This document shows, piece after piece, positions 1-5,992 of a stretch of 15,452 nt of DNA (position 1 is the stretch's first letter; every line of letters begins with the position of its first letter). Both the position numbers and the translations under genes were made by a program. The DNA is taken from positions 1 through 15,452 of the forward strand of contig JAUWCP010000033.1 in assembly GCA_030609245.1 (NCBI GenBank). Reading direction: 5' to 3'. The notes beneath the pieces are model-generated. The model ran no database searches, was not told the origin of the DNA, and saw nothing but the letters and a program-made list of their open reading frames with translations. Source of the stretch: Hyphomicrobium sp. (GTDB lineage Bacteria; Pseudomonadota; Alphaproteobacteria; Rhizobiales; Hyphomicrobiaceae).

Positions 1-45
1 GTCGCGTCCAAGTGAAACGTGAATCACGTCTCTACCCTTTTGATT

Positions 46-61
46 TAGGGTCTAGACCCTA
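46..61. repeat. 16-base perfect palindrome at the left end of the repeat array
   Basis: The sequence TAGGGTCTAGACCCTA is a perfect palindrome adjoining the first repeat unit. Just left of it, 17-29 is another short palindrome (ACGTGA-A-TCACGT). Also, CCAAGTGA at 8-15 matches 183-190 of the second unit. Bases 1-59 may therefore be a degenerate further unit of the same array. No gene is visible between 1 and 212. Confidence 0.6.
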
Positions 62-215
62 GAGCAAGATTCACTTATCTGCCCGGAACCTTCTGGGCTT
101 GGTGAGTGATTCCATCAAGAACGATCTTGCTCTCAATTGAGAGCAAGATTCACGTTCTTGCTGGAGACCTCCCGGGCGAAGGCCAAGTGATTCCATCAAG
201 AACGATCTTGCTCTA
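60..215. repeat. Tandem palindromic repeat array (two REP/MITE-like units)
   Basis: Two units, 61-133 (73 bases) and 140-214 (75 bases), share an identical first 14 bases (AGAGCAAGATTCAC) and an identical last 29 bases (105-133 and 186-214). Their middles (about 30 bases) differ. Each unit starts with AGAGCAAGAT and ends with its reverse complement, so each can fold on itself. In the second unit the pairing continues after a 3-base bulge through CGTTCTTG. The whole array is bounded by an 11-base inverted repeat, TAGAGCAAGAT (60-70) and ATCTTGCTCTA (205-215). The units meet in a perfect 26-base palindrome (124-149). There is no coding capacity. This resembles the short palindromic intergenic repeats of rhizobial genomes, but I cannot name the family. 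The final bases form the stop codon of the neighbouring SulP gene. Confidence 0.85.
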
Positions 216-1760
216 GGAGGCCACCTTGTCAGCCTGCGCAGCTTTGCCTCCCGCTGCCTGGCGCTGGTGATATTTCTGCGATAGTCCCTCCCACTCGATC
301 TCGAGTGAGCCGCCGGTTGCTTTGTGCTGGCTATCCCAATTGGTCAGCAGATCGATGCAGGCGTGATCGATGTAGTTGAGCTCATCGATATGCACGTGCA
401 CGTGCGTATTGGGCTTCAGCTGCTCCAGGACGCCTGCAAGCTTTGGAAGACGTATCAACGTCGCCGATCCCCTCAAATAGAGATCGACGCGGTTCTTCTC
501 CAGGTTTTCCTCCTGGCGAATGTCCAGATGCGAGAAGGCATAAAGTAGCTTGATGATCGACAGACCCAAACCGGTCAGCACGCCCGCCAACAGGTTGGTT
601 GTAACGATCATCACTATGGTGACGACATAAATTAAGACCTCGGTCTTGCCAAACTTAAGCAAGCCCGGCACGGCCTTCGGGTAGGCAAGCTTGTATCCCG
701 TATAGACTAGGATCGCCGCTAGAGCAGATACCGGGATGTAGCTCAATGTGAAGGGAATCACGCTGACGAATAACAGCAGCCATACACCGTGCAGAATTGC
801 CGAGACGCGCGACACAGCACCCGCTTCCACATTGGCACCGGAGCGCACGATAACGCCCGTCATCGGCAACACGCCCAGCACGCCGCAGATCGTATTGCCC
901 ACGCCCTGAGCGGTCAGCTCGCGATCATATTTGGTACGCGGACCGCGATGCATCTGATCTACGGCGGTCGCGCAAAGAAGCGTCTCGGCGCTGGCGATAA
1001 ACGCGATCGAGACGGCGCCGATCAAAATCGGCAGCTCGACAATGCGCATCAACTTATCTGCCGTTGGGAAAATTGTAACCGACCAGATATTGTCCGGCAC
1101 ATTGACGTAGTGAATCGCATCGAGCTTGAACACTGCGGCAGCAACGATCGCCACCAGAATGCCAACCAAAGGCGCCGGCACTATACGCCAGCTCTTCGGC
1201 GTCACCGAGCTCCACAACACAATGACGACGATGGTGAGCAGTCCAATCTGACCGGCGGTTAGATGTGAATCCCCTGCACTGATCGCGGACATGATTGAGC
1301 TGGGAATGCCCAACAGGTTTTGAATACCGGTGCCGACCGGCGGAAAGTCCAGCATCACGTGGAACTGCGAGACGAGAATCAGTATGCCGATGCCAGCCAG
1401 CATGCCGTGGATGACCGCAGGCGAAACGGCGCGGAACCATTGTCCGAGCTTGAAGATGCCCGCGGCAAACTGGAAAAGACCGGCAAACAGCACGATGACG
1501 CCGAGCATCTCTAGGCCCTGCTCCTGCACCAGCTGCCAGACGAGAACGGTCAGTCCAGCCGCGGGACCACTTACCTGCAATGGGGAGCCGGCCAGGAATC
1601 CGACGACGATGCCGCCGACAATCCCCGTAATGATTCCGGTCATCGGGTGCATGCCTGACGCGATCGAGATGCCCATGCACAGAGGCAGCGCGACGAGAAA
1701 GACGACGCCGGAGGCCAAAAGATCGCGGCCAAAGGCGTTGGTCGAATATGAGGAGGTCAT
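213..1760 (-). CDS. SulP/SLC26-family anion transporter with C-terminal STAS domain (possible bicarbonate transporter)
   Basis: The product is 515 residues, a normal length for a bacterial SulP protein of the inner membrane. Hydrophobic segments fill residues about 12-410. SGPAAGL at 64-70 is the conserved SulP motif of the early membrane helices. A long conserved stretch around residues 280-320 contains ELTAQGVGN, LPMTGVIVRSGANV and the following A-G-A. Residues about 425-495 fit a cytoplasmic STAS domain (HVHIDELNYIDHACIDLL). The start is ATG at 1760; an in-frame TAG lies four codons upstream, so no longer start is possible, although no good Shine-Dalgarno is visible. Family members carry sulfate, bicarbonate or other anions. 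The divergent carbonic anhydrase suggests bicarbonate, but that is inference and the substrate cannot be read from sequence. The stop TAG lies in the flanking repeat array. Confidence 0.93.
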   Translation of the reverse strand: MTSSYSTNAFGRDLLASGVVFLVALPLCMGISIASGMHPMTGIITGIVGGIVVGFLAGSPLQVSGPAAGLTVLVWQLVQEQGLEMLGVIVLFAGLFQFAAGIFKLGQWFRAVSPAVIHGMLAGIGILILVSQFHVMLDFPPVGTGIQNLLGIPSSIMSAISAGDSHLTAGQIGLLTIVVIVLWSSVTPKSWRIVPAPLVGILVAIVAAAVFKLDAIHYVNVPDNIWSVTIFPTADKLMRIVELPILIGAVSIAFIASAETLLCATAVDQMHRGPRTKYDRELTAQGVGNTICGVLGVLPMTGVIVRSGANVEAGAVSRVSAILHGVWLLLFVSVIPFTLSYIPVSALAAILVYTGYKLAYPKAVPGLLKFGKTEVLIYVVTIVMIVTTNLLAGVLTGLGLSIIKLLYAFSHLDIRQEENLEKNRVDLYLRGSATLIRLPKLAGVLEQLKPNTHVHVHIDELNYIDHACIDLLTNWDSQHKATGGSLEIEWEGLSQKYHQRQAAGGKAAQADKVAS

Positions 1761-1865
1761 ACGGGCACAGGCCTAGATTGGTGTTGTCATCATGCTGGCC
1801 GGCGCACGCCCGACGGAAATGCTGATCTAATTTTGGGGTTCCCCCAACGGGTCGCGACGATAACG

Positions 1866-1892
1866 GCAACCTGGGCATACCGCAACCTGGGC
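1866..1892. repeat. 11-base direct repeat, possible operator
   Basis: GCAACCTGGGC occurs at 1866-1876 and again at 1882-1892, a centre spacing of 16 bases. It sits between two divergent genes, so it could be a tandem regulator site, but no known binding motif is recognised. Confidence 0.4.
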
Positions 1893-1952
1893 CGCGCCCA
1901 CGACATGCCTTCAGCAGGCAACCGATCGGCCTCAATCCTTGAGACTTCTTCA

Positions 1953-2011
1953 GAGCCTGCGACAAGCGACCACCCCTCCGGGTGGGCCTATCTCACCAGA
2001 AGGGCAGGCTC
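1953..2011. repeat. Nested inverted repeat (two-level stem structure)
   Basis: The outer arms GAGCCTGC (1953-1960) and GCAGGCTC (2004-2011) are perfectly complementary. Inside them CCACCC (1970-1975) pairs with GGGTGG (1980-1985) around a four-base loop. No T-run follows in either direction, so it is not an ordinary terminator. It lies about 170 bases upstream of the carbonic anhydrase start and could be RNA structure or a remnant of a mobile repeat. Confidence 0.5.
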
Positions 2012-2182
2012 GAACCACCCATTTGCTGCGATGGTGTCGAAAACTGGATGAGACGCTGACGCTCTTCCTTTACGTTTCATCTCTAATTGGCTCTAAGCGA
2101 ATGGTGGGCAACACGACGCTCGGCCGTGGCCAGCCGCATCGCAAAACTGAGACAAAATCGAACTCGGAGGCGAAAGCTTACC

Positions 2183-2821
2183 ATGAGCAGCTTTCCTGAG
2201 GTCCTCACCGACCGCTTCCGCCGTTTCAGGCATCGGCATTTCGTTCCTAATGCCGAGCAGTACGAGGAACTCGCAACCTATGGCCAAAACCCCGAGGTGA
2301 TGCTGATCTCGTGCTGCGATAGTCGCGTGGACCCGGAGACGATTTTTAGCGCTATGCCGGGTGAGCTATTTGTCGTGCGCAACGTCGCAAATCTCGTTCC
2401 ACCCTTTGAGACTGACGGAAAGTTTCATGGTATTCCCGCTGCCATCGAGTTCGCAGTGTTGAACTTGCGAGTCAAACACATCATCGTCATGGGTCACTCC
2501 GGTTGCGGCGGCGTAAAGGCTGCGCTTGATCAAAGCGGAGCCATCCAAACGGAGGCGCGGTTTATCTCGCGCTGGATGTCGATGCTCGACAGCGCGCGCC
2601 TTCACGTTCTGGCCTCGCATCAGATGAGCCCGCAGGCTGAGAAGCTTTCCGCGCTAGAGAAGGAAGGCGTGAAGACGTCGATCAAGAACTTGAGAACCTT
2701 CCCATTCGTTAGCGAGTTGGAGGAAAAGGGGCGGCTTTCTCTGCACGGCGCGTATTTCGATATCGCAACCGGCACGCTCTCCGTTCTGAACCACTCTCGG
2801 AACGAATTCTATCCGCTCTAA
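2183..2821 (+). CDS. Beta-class carbonic anhydrase
   Basis: This 212-residue cytoplasmic zinc enzyme interconverts CO2 and bicarbonate; the length is typical of bacterial beta-carbonic anhydrases. The zinc ligands are Cys44 in CCDSR, His105 and Cys108 in GHSGCGG. Asp46 and Arg48 form the usual Asp-Arg pair. The conserved RNVAN segment (66-70) and AIEFAVLNL (88-96) are also present. I place the start at ATG 2183 because GGAGG lies at 2166-2170 and the protein then begins in register with the family (MSSFPEVLTDRF). The frame is open upstream to an ATG at 2087, but that extra 32-residue basic stretch looks non-homologous. It is divergent from the SulP transporter. Its TAA overlaps the stop of the convergent ccmG. 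Confidence 0.94.
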   Translation: MSSFPEVLTDRFRRFRHRHFVPNAEQYEELATYGQNPEVMLISCCDSRVDPETIFSAMPGELFVVRNVANLVPPFETDGKFHGIPAAIEFAVLNLRVKHIIVMGHSGCGGVKAALDQSGAIQTEARFISRWMSMLDSARLHVLASHQMSPQAEKLSALEKEGVKTSIKNLRTFPFVSELEEKGRLSLHGAYFDIATGTLSVLNHSRNEFYPL

Positions 2822-3438
2822 TCCGCCTGGGCCTTCTTGATCGCTGGGATGAGCTGGGTTGCCAAACTCTCTGGCGAGATTGGCCCCACGTGTTTGTAGG
2901 CAATCTCGCCCTTGCCATTAACGACAAACGTTTCGGGCATGCCATACACACCCCACTCGATCGCACCGCGACCCGTAGCGTCGATGCCGACCGCCTTGAA
3001 GGGATTGCCGTAGCGGCCGAGAAAGCGCCGGGCTGCCACGGGATGGTCCTTGTGGTTGACACCGTAGAGATCGACTCCTGTCTGCGCCTTCAACTGAAGC
3101 AGGAGAGGGTGCTCGGTCGCACAGGGGATGCACCACGACGCCCAAAAATTGACGATGCTGACCTTGCCGTTGCCAAGATCAGAGCCCTTGAAGCCTGGCA
3201 CCGGCTGTCCTGCGTCGACAAGCTTCTCAAGCGGTGGAAACTCTTTGGCCGGGACCGGTTTGCCAATAAGGGCAGAGGGCAGCTTTGAGGGATCGCCAGT
3301 CTGCAGCGCGAAAGCGAACAGCGCCGCCAGTGCCGCGAACACCAGAACAGGTACGACGACCCAACTGAGGTTGCGGCGCGGCTGTGGCGCAGCTCCCAGC
3401 GAGCTTGTTGCTGCATGATCGTCGGACTGTTTCTGCAT
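2818..3438 (-). CDS. ccmG: CcmG/DsbE periplasmic thiol:disulfide oxidoreductase (cytochrome c maturation)
   Basis: The protein is 206 residues. A short cytoplasmic tail is followed by one membrane anchor (about 25-45) and a thioredoxin fold facing the periplasm. The redox motif is WCIPC (102-106; Cys103 and Cys106). The cis-proline loop is GMPET (166-170), and the CcmG-type acidic FPPLEKL region is at 67-73. In System I it keeps apocytochrome c or CcmH cysteines reduced before heme attachment. The ATG at 3438 is preceded by AAGG overlapping the ccmD stop, 14 bases away. It is the last gene of the ccm operon. Its TAG (2818-2820) overlaps by four bases the TAA of the convergent carbonic anhydrase. 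Confidence 0.95.
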   Translation of the reverse strand: MQKQSDDHAATSSLGAAPQPRRNLSWVVVPVLVFAALAALFAFALQTGDPSKLPSALIGKPVPAKEFPPLEKLVDAGQPVPGFKGSDLGNGKVSIVNFWASWCIPCATEHPLLLQLKAQTGVDLYGVNHKDHPVAARRFLGRYGNPFKAVGIDATGRGAIEWGVYGMPETFVVNGKGEIAYKHVGPISPESLATQLIPAIKKAQAD

Positions 3439-3452
3439 CGCGGATTTCGACC

Positions 3453-3641
3453 TTAGTTCTCCGAACTCGCCGTCGCCGCTTTGGGGCCAGCGCGGCGCTT
3501 AACGCCACGCGCTTCAAAATCGGCCAAGCGCCGCTGTTGCTCGCGGCCGTCGAGGACAAGCCAGGTGATCAGCCCCGCAATGACGAAAGCGACCATGCCG
3601 TAGGCGGTCCAAATGAATGAGGCGTTGGGTCCAAGGTCCAT
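3453..3641 (-). CDS. ccmD: CcmD, small heme-exporter subunit
   Basis: This 62-residue protein has a single membrane segment (about 9-30, FIWTAYGMVAFVIAGLITWL). A basic cytoplasmic tail follows (DGREQQRRL), which is the usual CcmD pattern. CcmD binds the CcmABC complex and is needed to release holo-CcmE. The ATG at 3641 has a GGAG (minus strand, 3649-3652) seven bases upstream inside the end of ccmC. The gap to ccmC is four bases. Length and position between ccmC and ccmG make the call secure despite weak sequence conservation in this family. Confidence 0.93.
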   Translation of the reverse strand: MDLGPNASFIWTAYGMVAFVIAGLITWLVLDGREQQRRLADFEARGVKRRAGPKAATASSEN

Positions 3642-3645
3642 TTGC

Positions 3646-4407
3646 TTACTCCGCCGGTGCCACTACTTGGCTGGCCGCGCGGGCCACTTCGGCAAGCTGA
3701 AGGGCTTTGACTCGCCGGCGCAAGATTTCGTTGCGCATGGCTTTGAGGTGCATGGCAACGAACAGCACCAAAAAGCCCGCCCCCATCACAAGAAGGGGCG
3801 TCAGGATGGAGGAGTGTATGGTTGGGCCACTGAGCTTCAATACGCTCGAGGGTTGATGCAGCGTGTTGCCCCAGTCGACAGAAAATTTGATGATCGGCAG
3901 CATTACGATGCCGACGAGCGCTAAGATAGCCGTGAGCTTGCTCGCCAACGTTTCGTCGTCGATCGACGATCTTAGTGCGATGAGACCGAGATAGAGGAAG
4001 AAGAGGATCAGCACCGACGTCAGCCGCGCATCCCACACCCAGTAGGTGCCCCACGCCGGCTTGCCCCACAGCGAGCCGGTAAACAGCGCCAAGAAGGTGA
4101 AGGCCGCCCCAATGGGAGCCGCGGCTTTTGCAGCGACGTCCGCTAGCGGATGGCGGAAAACGAGAAGCCCGAAGGCCGAGACCGCGATCAACGCGTAGCC
4201 CGCCATTGCAATCCAAGCGGACGGTACGTGGACGAACATGATCCTGGCGATCTCGCCCTGCAGATAGTCCGGTGGCGCCACGAAGAACGCTAGGTAAAGT
4301 CCATAAGCAATGATTGCGGCCGCAAGTCCTGCCACCCACGGCAAGAGTCGTGCGGATAGCCCCATGAACTGGGTAGGGTTGGCTAGGCGCTGAGTAAAGG
4401 TCTGCAT
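3646..4407 (-). CDS. ccmC: CcmC, heme-handling membrane protein for cytochrome c maturation
   Basis: I call 253 residues with about six membrane helices. CcmC loads heme onto the chaperone CcmE. The tryptophan-rich heme-binding motif WGTYWVWD is at 119-126, following WGKPA (114-118). The two conserved periplasmic histidines fall at His60 (FVHVPSAW) and His184 (NTLHQ), the same numbers as the essential E. coli CcmC histidines. That numbering is the main reason for choosing ATG 4407. The frame is also open to a TTG at 4443, which would add 12 residues (MRFVRRNLRSTL); neither start has a convincing Shine-Dalgarno. It lies between ccmB and ccmD in one operon. Confidence 0.95.
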   Translation of the reverse strand: MQTFTQRLANPTQFMGLSARLLPWVAGLAAAIIAYGLYLAFFVAPPDYLQGEIARIMFVHVPSAWIAMAGYALIAVSAFGLLVFRHPLADVAAKAAAPIGAAFTFLALFTGSLWGKPAWGTYWVWDARLTSVLILFFLYLGLIALRSSIDDETLASKLTAILALVGIVMLPIIKFSVDWGNTLHQPSSVLKLSGPTIHSSILTPLLVMGAGFLVLFVAMHLKAMRNEILRRRVKALQLAEVARAASQVVAPAE

Positions 4408-4462
4408 CAAAGTTGATCTAAGGTTTCTGCGCACAAAGCGCAATCGAGCTGCAACCGCAGCG

Positions 4463-5128
4463 TTACTGCATCTGGGTACGAAGCGCCGCAGCTGCGGCCA
4501 ACGGTCCGAGAACTATGGCGCCGAGCGATATGGCAGTAAGGATCAAAAGCGGGGGCGCCACATCGTCGGGTCCGAGCATCGCGCTGATCGCTGCGATGCC
4601 GAATATCAGTGTTGGCACGTAAAGTGGCAGAACCAAGAGCGCAATCAGCAAGCCCCCTCGGCGTGCCGTCAGCGTGAGAGCGGCGCCAATTGCGCCTAAG
4701 AAGCTCACGGCCGGTGTGCCGATCAGCATGGTCGCCACCAGCGCGGGGTAGGCCACCAGTTCTAAATTGAGAAGAATGCCCAGAACGGGTGCAAGTAGCG
4801 CAAGCGGAACGCTAGTCGAAATCCAATGGGCGAGTGCCTTGGCAGCGGCCACGAGTTCCAACGGCAACGGCCCCGTCGCCAAGACATCGAGCGAGCCATC
4901 CTCGTAGTCGCTTTCGAACACGCGGCCGAGAGAGAGGAGCGCAGACAAGAGAAGCGCGATCCACAGCACGCCCGGCGCGATGCGCGACAACAGCTTTAGG
5001 TCGGCTCCAAGCCCAAGCGGCAGCATCGCGACAACAACGAGATAGAAACCGAGAGCCGTACCTAGCGCGCCACCCTGGCGCACAGCCAGCCGCAGATCGC
5101 GGCCAACGAGCGTGAAGAAACCGCTCAT
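4463..5128 (-). CDS. ccmB: CcmB, membrane subunit of the CcmAB heme-release ABC complex
   Basis: The protein has 221 residues and six predicted membrane helices, matching the family. The diagnostic segment after helix 2 is RVFESDYEDGSLDVL (about 69-83), followed by PLPLELVAAAK. With CcmA it forms the ABC module whose ATP hydrolysis drives release of heme-loaded CcmE from CcmCD. Its ATG overlaps the ccmA stop as ATGA (5125-5128), so translation is probably coupled. AAGGAG lies about eight bases upstream within ccmA. The gap to the chosen ccmC ATG is 55 bases. Confidence 0.95.
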   Translation of the reverse strand: MSGFFTLVGRDLRLAVRQGGALGTALGFYLVVVAMLPLGLGADLKLLSRIAPGVLWIALLLSALLSLGRVFESDYEDGSLDVLATGPLPLELVAAAKALAHWISTSVPLALLAPVLGILLNLELVAYPALVATMLIGTPAVSFLGAIGAALTLTARRGGLLIALLVLPLYVPTLIFGIAAISAMLGPDDVAPPLLILTAISLGAIVLGPLAAAAALRTQMQ

Positions 5129-5754
5129 GCCGCCTTCTCCTTCGGGCCAAGCCGCACCTCTTTCGCGTTCTCAAACGCAAGCGGCAAATGCGTTGCGGCA
5201 ATGACCAGTCCACCGTCGGCACGATGCGCGTTGACGGCATCGATCAGTAGAGTGACGGAGGCAGCATCAAGCGACGCGGTCGGCTCGTCGAGCAGCCACA
5301 GCGGACGGTGCGCGGCCGCAAGACGTGAAAGCGCAAGCCGGCGCTTTTGGCCAGCCGAAAGATAGCCGGCGGGAACGTCCGCCAAAGCTGCGAGCCCAAA
5401 TTTGTTCAGCGCACACGCAAGTCGATCGCCGCCATTCCCAGAGCTGTCCCCATCGAGATAGGCGGCCCAGAACGCGAGATTCTCCACAGCCGTCAGGTGC
5501 GGCTTGATGCCATCCAGGTGCCCAACGAAATGGCACAGCTCTCCAAGCTCGCGATCGTCGTTTTCATTCTCAATACGGATTTCGCCGACCGCAGGCGGCA
5601 GGAATCCCGCAAGGGCGCGCAGAAGCGTCGTCTTCCCGGTTCCGTTGGCGCCGGTGAGCAAAAGGGCTTCGCCGTTGCTTAAGCGCAGGGACAGACCATC
5701 AATGACGGTCCGTCCACCGCGGCTTAAGACTAGATTTTCGGCAATGAGCAGCAC
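5125..5754 (-). CDS. ccmA: CcmA, ATP-binding subunit of the cytochrome c maturation ABC complex
   Basis: The protein is 209 residues, a single small ABC ATPase domain of usual CcmA length. The Walker A motif is GANGTGKTT (35-43), the signature is LSAGQKRRL (132-140) and Walker B is LWLLDEPTA (152-160). The D-loop is SLDAAS and the H-loop histidine is His189 (AATHL). The start is GTG at 5754. A nearby ATG 13 bases further upstream is out of frame. It is the first gene of the leftward ccmABCDG operon. Its promoter should lie in 5755-5988, shared with the divergent acnA. The ccmE, ccmF and ccmH genes needed for a full System I are not in the window. Confidence 0.95.
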   Translation of the reverse strand: MLLIAENLVLSRGGRTVIDGLSLRLSNGEALLLTGANGTGKTTLLRALAGFLPPAVGEIRIENENDDRELGELCHFVGHLDGIKPHLTAVENLAFWAAYLDGDSSGNGGDRLACALNKFGLAALADVPAGYLSAGQKRRLALSRLAAAHRPLWLLDEPTASLDAASVTLLIDAVNAHRADGGLVIAATHLPLAFENAKEVRLGPKEKAA

Positions 5755-5988
5755 AGGCGTTGGTCATCCGCGTGGAAAAATGCTCTGGCGAAGCGGCCGA
5801 AATTTCCGAAGAACGGGGGAAGGAAGCTGGCTGGCCCCAGGGCGTGACGGCCTATATAAGGGGCACACTTCCATCGATGCCAGCGCAAATGCGCGCCCAT
5901 TTGCCTAACCCCGGCAAGATCGGCGCAAGCTGGTGATAGTTTCGGCCGCTGAAAGTTGGTGACCCATGAACGCTGAGGAGAAGAGGAT
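5755..5988. promoter_or_regulatory. Divergent promoter region of ccmA and acnA
   Basis: This 234-base spacer must hold promoters for both operons. The only strongly AT-rich element is TATATAA (5853-5859), which could serve as a -10 on either strand. No good -35 sits at 16-18 bases on either side. Two short inverted repeats lie nearer acnA: GCGCA-AA-TGCGC (5883-5894) and TTGCC-N7-GGCAA (5901-5917). These are candidates for regulator sites, but no regulator is recognised. Confidence 0.4.
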
Positions 5989-5992
5989 TTGA
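5966..5992 (+). other. Eight-codon leader ORF overlapping the acnA start
   Basis: ATG at 5966 opens a frame encoding MNAEEKRI. It ends in TGA at 5990-5992, overlapping the acnA TTG (5989-5991). It contains the acnA Shine-Dalgarno GAGGAG. Only a weak GGTGA precedes its ATG. It may be a chance frame, a translational coupler, or the trace of a one- or two-base indel that once joined it to acnA. Confidence 0.35.
5975..5980 (+). promoter_or_regulatory. Ribosome binding site of acnA
   Basis: GAGGAG lies eight bases before the TTG at 5989. It supports the unusual start, since an in-frame TGA at 5974-5976 excludes any longer in-frame start and the next in-frame Met is residue 47. Confidence 0.7.

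Larger units (their letters stand above)
1761..2182. other. Divergent intergenic region between SulP and carbonic anhydrase genes
   Basis: These 422 bases have no convincing gene. The short open frames here lack Shine-Dalgarno sites and recognisable products. Contents I can see are a hairpin TTGGGG-TTC-CCCCAA (1833-1847), an 11-base direct repeat GCAACCTGGGC at 1866-1876 and 1882-1892, and a nested inverted-repeat structure at 1953-2011. Promoters for both genes must lie here, but I could not find a clear -35/-10 pair for either. Confidence 0.6.

Noticed and set aside
60..215. CRISPR array
   Set aside because: Only two units, with repeats that are themselves long palindromes and no regular unique spacers; it fits a palindromic repeat element instead.
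1833..1847. TTGGGG-TTC-CCCCAA hairpin as a terminator
   Set aside because: Short stem, no T-run after it, and no gene ends nearby on either strand.
1054..1965. 303-codon minus-strand frame overlapping the SulP start
   Set aside because: It is in a different frame from SulP, its translation is low-complexity Arg/His-rich, and it has no family resemblance.
1985..2025. tRNA-like T-loop sequence (GGTTCGAGCC on the minus strand)
   Set aside because: No matching T-stem, anticodon arm or acceptor stem could be placed around it.
4406..4417. ATCAA-AG-TTGAT inverted repeat near the ccmC start, resembling a Fnr/FixK half-site
   Set aside because: The Fnr consensus is TTGAT-N4-ATCAA; here the half-sites are in the opposite order, and it lies inside an operon.
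5790..5802. GAAATTTCCGAAG shared between the ccmA-acnA spacer and acnA coding sequence (near 7550)
   Set aside because: A single 13-base match inside a conserved coding codon run is most likely coincidence.
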